Shown in pieces: positions 10,344-19,030 of a stretch of DNA of 64,000 bases; within the stretch, counting starts at the first letter, position 1; every line of letters starts with the position of its first letter. The DNA comes from Nitratireductor arenosus (GTDB lineage: Bacteria; Pseudomonadota; Alphaproteobacteria; Rhizobiales; Rhizobiaceae). The DNA lies in contig NZ_WPHG01000002.1 in assembly GCF_009742725.1 (NCBI RefSeq), positions 558,001 through 622,000 on the forward strand, in the 5' to 3' direction. The position numbers and the translations under genes were made by a program. The notes under the pieces are model-generated. The model did no database searches. It saw nothing but the letters and a program-made list of their open reading frames with translations, and was not told the origin of the DNA.

Positions 10344-11657
10344 ATGGGGGATCTGTTTAAGACCGAGGAGGCACCGAAACGCGAGCCGGCCCGCCCGCTC
10401 GCCGACCGGCTGCGGCCGCAAAAACTCGCCGACGTCGTCGGCCAGGAGCATCTGACCGGGCCGGACGGCGCGCTGACGCGACTGATCCGCTCGGGCTCGC
10501 TCGGCTCGATGATCTTCTGGGGGCCGCCGGGAACCGGCAAGACCACGGTGGCACGCCTGCTGGCGGGCGAAACCGGGCTCGCCTTCGAGCAGATTTCGGC
10601 GATCTTTTCGGGCGTCGCCGATCTCAAGAAGGTGTTCGAGGCGGCCCGGCTGCGGCGCGCCAACGGCCATCAGACCTTGTTGTTCGTCGACGAAATCCAT
10701 CGCTTCAACCGCGCCCAGCAGGATTCCTTCCTGCCGGTGATGGAGGACGGCACGGTGATCCTCGTCGGCGCGACGACGGAAAATCCGTCCTTCGAACTCA
10801 ACGCCGCGTTGTTGTCGCGGGCCCGGGTTCTGGTTTTCAAGGCGCTCGACGCGGACAGCTTGGCGCTGCTCTTGAGGCGGGCCGAGGAAATCGAAGCGCG
10901 GCCGCTGCCGCTCGACGAAGCGGCGCGCGCCGTGCTGACGCGGATGGCCGACGGCGACGGCCGCGCGGTGCTGACGCTTGCCGAGGAGATCTGGCGCGCG
11001 GCGGGCGCTGACGAGGTGTTCGACGCGGCTGCCTTGCAGGAAATCGTCCAGCGCCGCGCCCCGATCTACGACAAGGGCCAGGACGGGCATTACAATTTGA
11101 TCTCCGCGCTGCACAAATCGGTGCGCGGCTCCGATCCCGACGCCTCCCTTTATTATCTCGCGCGCATGTTCGATGCCGGTGAGGACCCGCTTTATATCGG
11201 TCGGCGGCTGGTGCGCATGGCAAGCGAGGATATCGGCCTGGCCGACCCCCAGGCGCTCGTCGTCGCCAATGCGGCCAAGGACGCCTACGACTATCTCGGT
11301 TCGCCCGAGGGCGAACTGGCCTTGGCCGAGGCCTGCGTGTATCTGGCCACCGCGCCGAAATCGAACGCCGTCTATACCGCCTTCAAGGCGGCGATGCGCG
11401 ACGCCAAACAGCATGGCTCGCTGATGCCGCCCAAGCACATCCTGAACGCGCCGACGAAGCTGATGAAGGCGGAGAGCTATGGCGGCGGCTACCTCTACGA
11501 CCACGACCAGGACGACGCGTTCTCCGGCCAGGACTATTTTCCCGAACGGATCGGGCGTCAGACCTATTACGATCCGCCCGAGCGAGGCTTCGAGCGCGAA
11601 CTTCGCAAGCGGCTCGACTATTGGTCGAAACTGCGCCGGGACCGTTCGGGAGGATGA
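10344..11657 (+). CDS. rarA: Replication-associated recombination protein A (RarA/MgsA AAA+ ATPase)
   Basis: 437 residues. The P-loop GPPGTGKTT is at residues 60-68 and the Walker [12 protein letters not shown] follows, with sensor 1 [10 protein letters not shown] and the C-terminal tetramerisation region containing [12 protein letters not shown] and [13 protein letters not shown]. RarA acts at stalled replication forks with RecA and SSB. It starts 18 bp after degP and its stop overlaps by ATGA the start of the next small gene, so all three may form one unit. Confidence 0.96.
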   Translation: MGDLFKTEEAPKREPARPLADRLRPQKLADVVGQEHLTGPDGALTRLIRSGSLGSMIFWGPPGTGKTTVARLLAGETGLAFEQISAIFSGVADLKKVFEAARLRRANGHQTLLFVDEIHRFNRAQQDSFLPVMEDGTVILVGATTENPSFELNAALLSRARVLVFKALDADSLALLLRRAEEIEARPLPLDEAARAVLTRMADGDGRAVLTLAEEIWRAAGADEVFDAAALQEIVQRRAPIYDKGQDGHYNLISALHKSVRGSDPDASLYYLARMFDAGEDPLYIGRRLVRMASEDIGLADPQALVVANAAKDAYDYLGSPEGELALAEACVYLATAPKSNAVYTAFKAAMRDAKQHGSLMPPKHILNAPTKLMKAESYGGGYLYDHDQDDAFSGQDYFPERIGRQTYYDPPERGFERELRKRLDYWSKLRRDRSGG

Positions 11658-12073
11658 ACGGAATTGACGCCGACACCGCCGGATCCGGTCGCCGTAGCGA
11701 CAGGCTCGGCGATGTCGACCTCGTCCTGATCGATTCCATCACCCAGATCCTGCCCGAGGATGCCGGCAAGGTGGTGGTGACCGGTTCGCATGGCGGCGTC
11801 AGCGCGGCCCGTTTCGCGGCCGCGGTCGCGGCCAGGCTCTACGTCTTCAACGACGCCGGCATCGGCAAACAGCGGGCCGGCATCGCCGGGCTCGACCGGC
11901 TGGCACGCGCGGGCATCGCCGCTTGCGCGGTCGCGCACGACACGGCGCGGATCGGCGAGGCAGGCGATAGTTTGGCCTGCGGCGTCGTTTCGGCCGTCAA
12001 CGCGCCGGCGGCCGCGCTCGGTCTGCATGTCGGCCTCCGCCTGCGCGACCAATTGGCGGTCCTGGGTCGGTGA
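11654..12073 (+). CDS. Conserved protein of unknown function, 139 aa
   Basis: The ATG at 11654 overlaps the rarA stop by 4 bases (ATGA), which supports this start over a GTG further upstream inside rarA. The protein has a hydrophobic strand ending in VVVTGSHGGVSAARFA, then LYVFNDAGIGKQRAGIAGL, GIAACAVAHDTARIGEA and VVSAVNAPAAALGL. The Gly-rich turns and conserved-looking Asn-Asp-Ala-Gly and His-Asp motifs look like an enzyme or ligand-binding alpha/beta fold. No signal peptide or membrane segment is seen. I recognise the motif pattern as a recurring uncharacterised family but cannot name a function. Confidence 0.75.
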   Translation: MNGIDADTAGSGRRSDRLGDVDLVLIDSITQILPEDAGKVVVTGSHGGVSAARFAAAVAARLYVFNDAGIGKQRAGIAGLDRLARAGIAACAVAHDTARIGEAGDSLACGVVSAVNAPAAALGLHVGLRLRDQLAVLGR

Positions 12074-12121
12074 CGCTTTTGCGGACTGCTTGACCGGGAT
12101 CAAGGACGGCCTTTCCAAAAG

Positions 12122-12434
12122 CCGCCATTTTGCGAGCGGATTTCGGAGAACGAGCCTTGGCTTATCCTCACATCCCTGCCTGTCGTCGGCGCACTGGCGT
12201 TGCCGGCGGCAGCGCAGTCCACCGAGCCGGCATGGCTGCACGAGGTCACGCGCGCCATCGCCGCCGGGAAGCAATGCGAAGCCGGCTATTTCATCACCGC
12301 GTGAAGACGAGCTCGGCGGCCGGTACGTGTCGGAGACGCGCGTCCAGTGCGTTGGTGGACGCCAGTTCGGCGCCTCGCGGACCGAGCCCGATACCGACTT
12401 CACCTTCGAGGCTTGCGCGGTGCGGGTCTGCTGA
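12122..12434 (+). pseudogene. Broken gene for a small secreted protein (frameshift, no start codon)
   Basis: One frame reads a signal-peptide-like stretch (LTSLPVVGALALPAAAQ) and then TEPAWLHEVTRAIAAGKQCEAGYFIT before a TGA at 12302-12304. The next frame, from 12300, continues smoothly with REDELGGRYVSETRVQCVGG and ends FEACAVRVC, stop 12432-12434. Joining them needs removal of one base near 12299. The first part also lacks any ATG, GTG or TTG start in frame after the preceding stop. Cysteine spacing and composition suggest a small disulfide-bonded periplasmic protein. It is either decaying or the sequence has a single-base error. Confidence 0.5.
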
Positions 12435-12464
12435 CCCCTTCAAGACAGGAAAAGGAACGGTTAC

Positions 12465-13028
12465 ATGCATGTCATCGTCATTTACGGAACGGTCGAGGGC
12501 CATACGCGCAAGATCGCGCGCAACGTCTCGGCGACAATCCAGAGCCTCGGTCATCAGGTCACCGTGTTCGATGCCGGCGATCTTGGCGACGCCGACCTCG
12601 ATCTGGCCGACGCGGTCATCGTGTGCGCGCCCGTTCATATGGGCCAGTTTCCGAGCGCGATCGCGCATTGGTTGACCGCGCACGACAGCGCGCTCGCCGA
12701 GCTGCCGGGCGCCTTCATCTCGGTGTCGCTTGCCTCCGCGTCGCCATTCCCCGAGGAACACGCCGAGATCCAGAAGATCACCCAGACGTTTTTCGGTCAG
12801 ACCGGCTGGCATCCAGTGCTGGTGCATCAGGCGGCCGGTGCGTTGCGCTATCCGCGCTATGATTTTTTGAAACGGTTGTTGATGAAACACATCGCCTATC
12901 GCGAGGGCGGGCCGACCGATGTGACCAAGGACCATGAATTCACCAATTGGAACGCGCTCGCCGCCTTCGTGACCGGCTTCGTCGAGCACTGCACCGGGCA
13001 GGCCGGCGCCAAGCGGCAGGCCGTCTGA
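12465..13028 (+). CDS. Flavodoxin-domain protein, HemG-like protoporphyrinogen dehydrogenase family
   Basis: 187 residues. The N-terminal VIYGTVEGHTRKIA is an FMN-phosphate loop of the flavodoxin type, followed by VIVCAPVHMGQFPSAIAHWL and FISVSLASASPFP, the isoalloxazine-side loops seen in HemG. The C-terminal YPRYDFLKRLLMKHIAYREGG with the TDVTKDHEFTNW end matches the long insertion and tail of the HemG family, which oxidises protoporphyrinogen IX using quinones. AGGAAAAGGAACGG is the ribosome binding site. In alphaproteobacteria HemJ is the common enzyme, so another flavin reductase role is possible. Confidence 0.8.
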   Translation: MHVIVIYGTVEGHTRKIARNVSATIQSLGHQVTVFDAGDLGDADLDLADAVIVCAPVHMGQFPSAIAHWLTAHDSALAELPGAFISVSLASASPFPEEHAEIQKITQTFFGQTGWHPVLVHQAAGALRYPRYDFLKRLLMKHIAYREGGPTDVTKDHEFTNWNALAAFVTGFVEHCTGQAGAKRQAV

Positions 13029-13162
13029 GGAACGATACGGGCAGGGGGCCTCGCGCCCCTCTCAAACCGGGCTGCGACGGGGGACCGGCCACCACCTGGG
13101 CGGCCCAACAAGTCGCCTGCTCCGGATTGACTCCGGGCCGCCGATGGCCAAGGTGTCGCCGC

Positions 13163-13540
13163 ATGAAGGATATCGCCATCATCGCGGCCGGCGGCGCCAT
13201 CGGCGCTTCGTTGCGCCATCTGACCGGGGTGTTGTTTCTCCGGTTGCTGGGGCCGGGCTTTCCGTGGGCAACGCTGACCGTCAACATCGTCGGCGGTTTC
13301 GCGATGGGGCTGTTGGTCGAGTTGCTCGCCCGCCGCGTCGGCGCCTCGCCCGAGCTACGCCTGTTCATGGCCACCGGCCTGTTGGGTGGCTTCACCACCT
13401 TTTCGGCCTTTTCGCTCGAAGTGGCGCTTTTGTGGGAGCGCGGGGCCCTCTGCTTGGCGGCGCTTTACCTTGCCGCCAGCGTGATCGGCGCGGTCGGGGC
13501 GCTGTTTTGCGGATTGTGGCTCGCAAGAGCCCTTGCCTGA
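13163..13540 (+). CDS. crcB: Fluoride exporter CrcB/Fluc
   Basis: 125 residues with four membrane helices. The motifs GGAIGASLRH, PWATLTVNIVGGFAMG and GLLGGFTTFSAFS are the Fluc signature; the Asn in helix 2 and the Phe box line the fluoride pore of the dual-topology dimer. Start ATG at 13163 is preceded only by a weak ribosome binding site, but the upstream in-frame sequence lacks family similarity. No fluoride riboswitch motif was recognised in the 134-bp leader. Confidence 0.92.
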   Translation: MKDIAIIAAGGAIGASLRHLTGVLFLRLLGPGFPWATLTVNIVGGFAMGLLVELLARRVGASPELRLFMATGLLGGFTTFSAFSLEVALLWERGALCLAALYLAASVIGAVGALFCGLWLARALA

Positions 13541-13583
13541 TGGTAAGTGCGCGGCTTGAAACGGACATGACCGGCGACGGGCG

Positions 13584-14567
13584 ATGGCGGGCGTAGAGCA
13601 GATCAAAGTGGAAAGCGGCGAGGCCGGCATGCGGCTCGACCGCTGGTTCAAGGCGCATTTTCCCGGTCTCGGCTTCGGGCAGTTGCAAAAGCTGCTGCGC
13701 TCCGGCCAGATTAGGGTCGATGGCGGCCGTGTCAAATCGGACACGCGCGTGGAGCCGGGACAGGTGGTGCGGGTTCCGCCGCTCGCCGTCGACCGAAAGG
13801 GGGACGCGCCGCTGACGCAGCGCACCATGCGCGACCGCAGCGATGCCGATCTCCTGTCAAAAATGCTGCTTTACGAGGATCCGCAGGTATTCGTTTTCGA
13901 CAAGCCATCCGGCCTGGCGGTGCAGGGCGGCTCGGGCGTGTCGCGGCATGTCGACCAGATGCTCGAGGCCTGGCGCAGCAAGAAGGGCGAAAAGCCGCGT
14001 CTGGTGCATCGTCTCGATCGCGACACTTCGGGTGTGCTGGTGGTGGCCCGAACGCGCCAGGCCGCGATGCGGCTGGCCGAAGCCTTCCGCGGGCGCGACG
14101 CCAAAAAGACCTATTGGGCGTTGGTCAAGGGCGTGCCGCGCAAGCGCGAGGACCGGATATCGTCCTGGCTCGTCAAGGAGCAGACCCCGGACGGCGACCG
14201 CATGCGGCTTGCCCGGCATGGCGAAACGGGGGCCGACCACGCGATCTCGCATTACCGGCTCATCGAGCAGGCAGGCATGACGCTGTCCTGGTTGCAGATG
14301 GAACCGTTTACCGGACGGACCCACCAATTGCGCGTCCACGCCGCCTCGATCGGCTGTCCGATCATCGGCGATCCCAAATATTTCGAGGCCGACCAGAACT
14401 GGGAGATGCCGGGCGGCATCCAGAACCGGTTGCACCTGCACGCGCGTCGGATCGTCATCCCGCACCCGCGTAGCGGCACGATCGACGTGTCGGCGCCGCT
14501 GCCGCCGCATATGGTGCAGAGCTTCAACCTGCTTGGTTTCGACGAGGGTGAGGCGCCGGACAGATGA
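13584..14567 (+). CDS. rluC: 23S rRNA pseudouridine synthase, RluC/RluA family
   Basis: 327 residues. An S4 RNA-binding domain (MRLDRWFKAHFPGLGFGQLQKLLRSG) is at about residues 16-75. The catalytic domain has the HRLDRDTSG motif with the nucleophile Asp145, followed by KTYWALVKG and FTGRTHQLRVH. S4 plus this catalytic type fits RluC (positions 955, 2504 and 2580 in E. coli 23S) better than RluA. Its stop overlaps the next start by ATGA. Specific target sites are inferred from the family. Confidence 0.9.
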   Translation: MAGVEQIKVESGEAGMRLDRWFKAHFPGLGFGQLQKLLRSGQIRVDGGRVKSDTRVEPGQVVRVPPLAVDRKGDAPLTQRTMRDRSDADLLSKMLLYEDPQVFVFDKPSGLAVQGGSGVSRHVDQMLEAWRSKKGEKPRLVHRLDRDTSGVLVVARTRQAAMRLAEAFRGRDAKKTYWALVKGVPRKREDRISSWLVKEQTPDGDRMRLARHGETGADHAISHYRLIEQAGMTLSWLQMEPFTGRTHQLRVHAASIGCPIIGDPKYFEADQNWEMPGGIQNRLHLHARRIVIPHPRSGTIDVSAPLPPHMVQSFNLLGFDEGEAPDR

Positions 14568-15484
14568 CGAGGACGGCACAGGCTCTTCAACGGCACGGCG
14601 CGATCGATACCTTCGCGGCCGGACTGATGATCGTGCTCACTTTTTCATGGGGGCTGAACGGGGTCGCCGCCAAGCTGGCGGGCGTCGGTTACAGTCCGGT
14701 CCTGCTGACGATCATGCGCTCGGCGATCGCGGCCTTGTGCGTTTACGGCTGGTGCCGCTGGCGCGGGGTCGCGCTGTTCGAACGCGACGGCACGATGTGG
14801 CCGGGCATTTTGGCGGGGTTGCTTTTCGGCGGCGAGTTCGTGCTTTTGTTCTGGGGGCTGGACTATACCAGCGTCGCCCGCAGCGCGCTGATGCTTAACA
14901 CCATGCCGTTCTGGGTGCTGGTCGGCGCGCATTTCCTACTCGGCGAGCGGATGTCGATGCTGAAGCTCGCAGGAACGGTGCTGGCTTTTGGCGGGGTCGC
15001 GCTGGTCTTTTCCGACAAGCTCAGCCTGCCCGGTCCGGCCGCGATCCGCGGCGACATCATGTGTCTGGTCGCCGGCGCGTTATGGGGGGCGACGGTCCTG
15101 GTGATCCGCAAAAGCAGCCTGGCGACGGCGAGCCCGGAAAAAGTGCTGCTTTACCAGCTTGTCGTGTCGGCGGTGCTGGTGTTACCGCTGTTGGCGGTCT
15201 CCGGTCCCGCCCTGCGCGAGGTCACGGCGCTGGCGAGCGCGGCGATGTTGTTCCAGGCGATCTACGTCGTCGCGCTCACTTATCTGGTCTTTTTCTGGCT
15301 GGTGCGGCGCTATCCGGCGGGCGGGCTTGCCAGTTTCGCCTTCCTGACGCCGGCTTTCGGGGTCATGCTGGGAGGACTACTGCTCGACGAACCGGTTTCG
15401 GTGAACATCGTGGCCGCGCTTGGCCTGATCGCGGTCGGTATCGTGCTTGCCAACTGGCCGTCGCGGCGCACGGCGCGCGGCTGA
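14564..15484 (+). CDS. EamA-family (DMT superfamily) transporter
   Basis: 306 residues with ten hydrophobic helices in two repeats of five. The first repeat has LTFSWGLNGVAAKLAG and the NTMPFWVLVGAHFLLGERM motif, the second AGALWGATVLVIRK and FLTPAFGVMLGGLLLDEPV, the paired signatures of EamA permeases. These export amino acids, nucleosides or other metabolites; the substrate cannot be read from sequence. It is coupled to rluC by a 4-base overlap. Confidence 0.9.
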   Translation: MTRTAQALQRHGAIDTFAAGLMIVLTFSWGLNGVAAKLAGVGYSPVLLTIMRSAIAALCVYGWCRWRGVALFERDGTMWPGILAGLLFGGEFVLLFWGLDYTSVARSALMLNTMPFWVLVGAHFLLGERMSMLKLAGTVLAFGGVALVFSDKLSLPGPAAIRGDIMCLVAGALWGATVLVIRKSSLATASPEKVLLYQLVVSAVLVLPLLAVSGPALREVTALASAAMLFQAIYVVALTYLVFFWLVRRYPAGGLASFAFLTPAFGVMLGGLLLDEPVSVNIVAALGLIAVGIVLANWPSRRTARG

Positions 15485-15512
15485 GCCGCACCACCCGTTT
15501 TCTTTTCTGCCG

Positions 15513-16313
15513 ATGGACAACATTATGCGCGACATACTCAACGATCTCGACGATGGGCGCGGGCTGGCGCAGCCAGATCCGATGAAGCGGGCGCAGGAGA
15601 AGATGCGCCAGCCCTTGCCGAAGCGCTTTTACAAACAGGTGCTGGCTTATGCGGGCGATGCCGGCCACGAGGTGCGGCTCGACGGCAAGCCGGTGCGCAC
15701 GCCGGGCAGGGCGCTGCTTGCGCTGCCCAACGCGGCGGCGGCGGAGCTGGTGGCCGGCGAGTTCGCCGCGCAGGGCGAGATCATCGATCCTATGACGATG
15801 CCGGTGACGCGCATCGCCAATACAGTGATCGACGGTGTCGCCCACGATCCGCAGGCGGTTCTGGAGGACATTTTGCGCTTCGCCGCGTCGGACCTGGTGT
15901 GCTACCGCGCCGGTAGCCCGGAACGGCTGGCCGCGCTGCAGGCCGAGGCCTGGGATCCCGTGCTCGACTGGGCACTGACGCGGCTCGGTGCGCGTTTCGT
16001 GCTTGCCGAGGGGGTGATGCATGTCGAACAGCCGCGCGAGTCGATCGCGGTCCTCGGCACCCATCTGCGCGCGCGCTCCGATCCGTTCCGGCTCGCCTGC
16101 CTGCATGTGATGACCACGCTTACCGGCTCGGCGCTGATCGCGCTGGCGCTCGATGACGGTGCCGTCGATCTCGATCAGGCCTGGTCAGGTGCGCATGTCG
16201 ACGAGGACTGGAACATTGCCCAATGGGGCGAAGACACCGAGGCGGCGCGCAAGCGCGGCATGCGCTTTGCCGACATCGCCGCCGCCCACGCCCTTTTGGC
16301 GACTCTCGACTGA
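15513..16313 (+). CDS. ATP12-family chaperone (F1-ATPase assembly)
   Basis: 266 residues. The region PKRFYKQVLAYAGDAGHEVRLDGKPVRTPGR is the ATP12 N domain and LDWALTRLGARFVLAEGVMH, LTGSALIALAL and EDWNIAQWGED are its C-terminal hallmarks. In mitochondria Atp12 helps assemble the F1 alpha subunit; alphaproteobacterial homologues are assumed to do the same. The start is uncertain: ATG at 15513 (MDNIMRD) or 15525 (MRDIL); neither has a strong ribosome binding site. It lies just after the EamA gene. Confidence 0.88.
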   Translation: MDNIMRDILNDLDDGRGLAQPDPMKRAQEKMRQPLPKRFYKQVLAYAGDAGHEVRLDGKPVRTPGRALLALPNAAAAELVAGEFAAQGEIIDPMTMPVTRIANTVIDGVAHDPQAVLEDILRFAASDLVCYRAGSPERLAALQAEAWDPVLDWALTRLGARFVLAEGVMHVEQPRESIAVLGTHLRARSDPFRLACLHVMTTLTGSALIALALDDGAVDLDQAWSGAHVDEDWNIAQWGEDTEAARKRGMRFADIAAAHALLATLD

Positions 16314-16337
16314 GCGGGCAGTCGCGCCGCCATGTCT

Positions 16338-16700
16338 TCAGTTGCCGCTGCCGAACATCCGGTAGAGCGCCTGGGCGATTTCCCCTTCGAGCGGGAAGGA
16401 CAGCATGCCCATGACCGAATAGCCCAGGAGCCAGGGCATTAGGTAGAAGCGGATCATGTAGAAGAACCAGGCGACGAAGACCGGCACCAGCGGTTCGAGC
16501 AGAAAAGACGGCGTGATCGGGCGGAACAGGCGCAGGATCGGGTTGGTCGCCCGGACGAAGAATTTCATGAAAAAGAAGTCGGAATCCTCCGGCAGGAAGA
16601 CGTTCATTGCCGCCCGCCCGACCAGCGTCCACATGACGATGCCGAGCAGATAGTCGATCACGATCACCCAGAGGGGAAAGGCCGCGAATGTGTGGTCCAT
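16338..16700 (-). CDS. Small integral membrane protein, YggT-like
   Basis: 120 residues with three to four hydrophobic segments (IDYLLGIVMWTLVGRAAM, LVPVFVAWFFYMIRFYLMP, LLGYSVMGML). The block FVRATNPILRLFRPITPSFL followed by a membrane helix resembles the NPI.R..R...P motif of the YggT family, which is linked to cell-shape and osmotic functions. The match is by eye and partial. It converges with the ATP12-family gene and is transcribed apart from its neighbours. Confidence 0.65.
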   Translation of the reverse strand: MDHTFAAFPLWVIVIDYLLGIVMWTLVGRAAMNVFLPEDSDFFFMKFFVRATNPILRLFRPITPSFLLEPLVPVFVAWFFYMIRFYLMPWLLGYSVMGMLSFPLEGEIAQALYRMFGSGN

Positions 16701-16721
16701 GCCGAAAGGATCCGTTGCGCG

Positions 16722-16756
16722 AAAACGCGGGGACGGGAATTGTTCCCGTCCCCGCG
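16722..16756 (-). terminator. Intrinsic terminator of the sodium symporter genes
   Basis: CGCGGGGACGGGAA (16726-16739) pairs perfectly with TTCCCGTCCCCGCG (16743-16756), a 14-bp stem with a 3-nt loop. Reading the minus strand, the stem is followed by TTTTC, so it ends the transcript of the symporter genes 17 bases after their stop codon. Confidence 0.9.
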
Positions 16757-16772
16757 CGCAGTGTGCGTCAAG

Positions 16773-18584
16773 TCAGTGCTTGGCCGCAAGAATGGCCGGC
16801 CCGGTCGGCACCCGGGTTTCGTCGACCATGCGCTGGGTTTCCTCGTCCGGCGCCGGCGTCAGCAGGGTGACGACGACCATGGCGACAAGGCTGGTCGCCA
16901 TGCCGACGATACCGAAGCGCAGATGGTCGAGCCCCATCCACGGCGTGCCGCCGGTATAGACGTAGTAGAGATAGGCCGAGCCGGAGGCGAAGCCTAAGAC
17001 CATGCCGGCGATCGCGCCGGGCGTGTTGGCCCGTTTCCACCACACGCCGAGCGCCAACGGGAAGAACAGGCCCGATGCGGCGAAGCAGAACGCCCAGGCC
17101 ACAGCCCCCAGAATACCGGTCAACTGCATCGAGGCGATCAGGGCCGCCGCGGCGCCGATGACGACCAAAAGCACACGGGCCACGATCAGCCTGACGGCGG
17201 TGTCCGCCTTCGGGTCGATGATCTTGTAGTAAAGATCGTGGCTAAGCGCGTTGGCGATCGCCAGAAGCAGACCGTCGGCGGTCGACATCGCGGCCGCCAT
17301 GCCGCCGGCCGCAACGAGGCCGGAGATGACATAGGGCAGGCCGGCGATTTCCGGCGTTGCCAAAACGACGATGTCGGCCCGCATGAAGAACTCGTTCAGT
17401 TGTAGGATGCCGTCGCCGTTCTGGTCGGCAATCGCCAGGAAGCCGACGCTGGACCAGTTCTGAATCCAGGCCAGGTTCTGCACCTCCTCGATCGACTTGC
17501 CGATGATGGCCGTCGGCAGGCTGGGATCGAGCAATTGCAGTTTCGTCAGCGTGGCGAGCGCCGGTGCGGTGAAGTAGAGCAGGAAGATGAACAGCAGCGA
17601 CCAGGCCACCGATTTGCGCGCCGCCCGCACCGACGGTGTCGTGAAGTAACGCATAAGGATGTGCGGTAGCGATGCCGTGCCGGCCATCATGCAAAGAGCC
17701 AGCGTGACGAATTTCCACTCCGCCAGATCGCCGACCGGCCCGGTATGGGGCGTGGTCAGCACTGACAGGCCGGGGACGGCCTCGGCCGGCGGATTGAGCC
17801 CGTATTGCGTTTCGAGCCCGGCTATCGTGGTCGCCGCCTCGCCATAGGTGAAGTGCGGAATGATGCCGAAACCCTGCGCGTTCGACATCCAGATCACCGG
17901 CACCAGATAGGCGATGATGAGCACGATATATTGCGCCACCTGGGTCCAGGTCACGGCCCGCATGCCGCCGAGCATCGAGCATAACAGGATACCGAGCAGG
18001 CCGAACCACACCCCGTAAGAGAACGGAATATGCAGGGCGCGGGCGGCGATCGTTCCGGTGGCGTTGATCTGCGCCGTCACATAGGTGAACGATGCCACCA
18101 CGAGCACGACGACGGCGCAGAAGCGGGCCAGATTGCCGCCATAACGCGTGCCGACGAAGTCGGGCACGGTGTAGCAGCCGAATTTGCGCAGGTAAGGCGC
18201 CATCAGCGAATTGACGAGCACGTAACCGCCGGTCCAGCCGACGATGAAGGCCATATAGCCGTAACCGCCGAAATAGATGCCGCCGGCGAGCGCTACGAAG
18301 GACGCGCCCGACATCCAGTCGGCAGCGGTCGCCATGCCGTTGTACACCGCCGGAACCTGGCGGCCGGCGACGTAATAGGCGTCGACTTCCATCGTGCGCG
18401 ACAACCAGCCGATCAGCGCGTAGATGGCGATGGTGAAGGCGACGAACAGGATGCCGATCGTGTCGGCACCAACCCCCATCTGCTCGAGGATCGCCATCAG
18501 GATGATGAAGGCGATGAAGCCACCGGTGTAGATCCCGTAGACGCGGCCGATATTGTCGAGGAAATTTCCTTTGATCATAGCCAT
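16773..18584 (-). CDS. Sodium:solute symporter large subunit (SSS family, VC_2705-type)
   Basis: 603 residues with 13 or more membrane segments. Family motifs include AADWMSGASFVALAGGIYFGGY, GTRYGGNLARFC and SGLVAAGGMAAAMSTADGLLLA, the sodium-site helix. It pairs with a DUF4212 small subunit directly upstream, a combination known for the VC_2705-like acetate/pyruvate-type symporters. Start ATG at 18584 has AGGAGG 7 bases upstream. Unusually, residues 387-398 (DQNGDGILQLNE) form a canonical EF-hand calcium-binding loop in an extramembrane segment. The substrate is unknown; short organic acids are the likeliest. Confidence 0.92.
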   Translation of the reverse strand: MAMIKGNFLDNIGRVYGIYTGGFIAFIILMAILEQMGVGADTIGILFVAFTIAIYALIGWLSRTMEVDAYYVAGRQVPAVYNGMATAADWMSGASFVALAGGIYFGGYGYMAFIVGWTGGYVLVNSLMAPYLRKFGCYTVPDFVGTRYGGNLARFCAVVVLVVASFTYVTAQINATGTIAARALHIPFSYGVWFGLLGILLCSMLGGMRAVTWTQVAQYIVLIIAYLVPVIWMSNAQGFGIIPHFTYGEAATTIAGLETQYGLNPPAEAVPGLSVLTTPHTGPVGDLAEWKFVTLALCMMAGTASLPHILMRYFTTPSVRAARKSVAWSLLFIFLLYFTAPALATLTKLQLLDPSLPTAIIGKSIEEVQNLAWIQNWSSVGFLAIADQNGDGILQLNEFFMRADIVVLATPEIAGLPYVISGLVAAGGMAAAMSTADGLLLAIANALSHDLYYKIIDPKADTAVRLIVARVLLVVIGAAAALIASMQLTGILGAVAWAFCFAASGLFFPLALGVWWKRANTPGAIAGMVLGFASGSAYLYYVYTGGTPWMGLDHLRFGIVGMATSLVAMVVVTLLTPAPDEETQRMVDETRVPTGPAILAAKH

Positions 18585-18594
18585 GATACGCCTC

Positions 18595-18870
18595 CTATTC
18601 GTCGGCGACGCCGAATTCTTCGTCGATCTGGTCCTGGCGCCAGTTCTGGAAGAATATGAGGACAACGAAGGCAATCAGCGAGCCTTGGGCGATCATGTAG
18701 TAGCCAAGTGGAAAGCCCAGGAAAGTGACGCTGTTGAGCGAGCTGACGAACCAGGGGATGACAAGTGAGAAGAAGAACCAGAGTACGAGCACGACGATCG
18801 TCAGGCTTCTGGTTTTCGACCAATAGCGATCCCGGGCTTCATCGCTCAGAGGAGCGTGTTCGCCGGACAT
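18595..18870 (-). CDS. DUF4212 symporter small subunit
   Basis: 91 residues with two membrane helices (TIVVLVLWFFFSLVIPWFV and YYMIAQGSLIAFVVLIFF) and the end motif NWRQDQIDEEFGV. DUF4212 proteins are the small partners of VC_2705-type sodium:solute symporters and always lie next to the large subunit, as here with a 10-bp gap. They are thought to be needed for transporter assembly. The ATG is preceded by GGGAGGGAAAACACC. Confidence 0.93.
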   Translation of the reverse strand: MSGEHAPLSDEARDRYWSKTRSLTIVVLVLWFFFSLVIPWFVSSLNSVTFLGFPLGYYMIAQGSLIAFVVLIFFQNWRQDQIDEEFGVADE

Positions 18871-19030
18871 GGTGTTTTCCCTCCCTGCATTGTGCTGGCA
18901 GCATTGGCTGCAAGCGGCCTCATCGCGGAGTCCCGGCAGGGAATCACATCGATGATTGGATAGGATCGGTTATCGGCGGGACAATGGGAATTGAGACATT
19001 GGTCGTATCCATCGGTTGCAGGAGAGCGCG

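Noticed and set aside
8889-11504. Very long minus-strand open frame opposite degP and rarA
   Set aside because: Shadow frame in high-GC coding DNA; both plus-strand genes are unambiguous.
13029-13162. Fluoride riboswitch before crcB
   Set aside because: No crcB-motif pseudoknot consensus could be found; the CGATGGCC stretch near the start is too short and lacks its partners.
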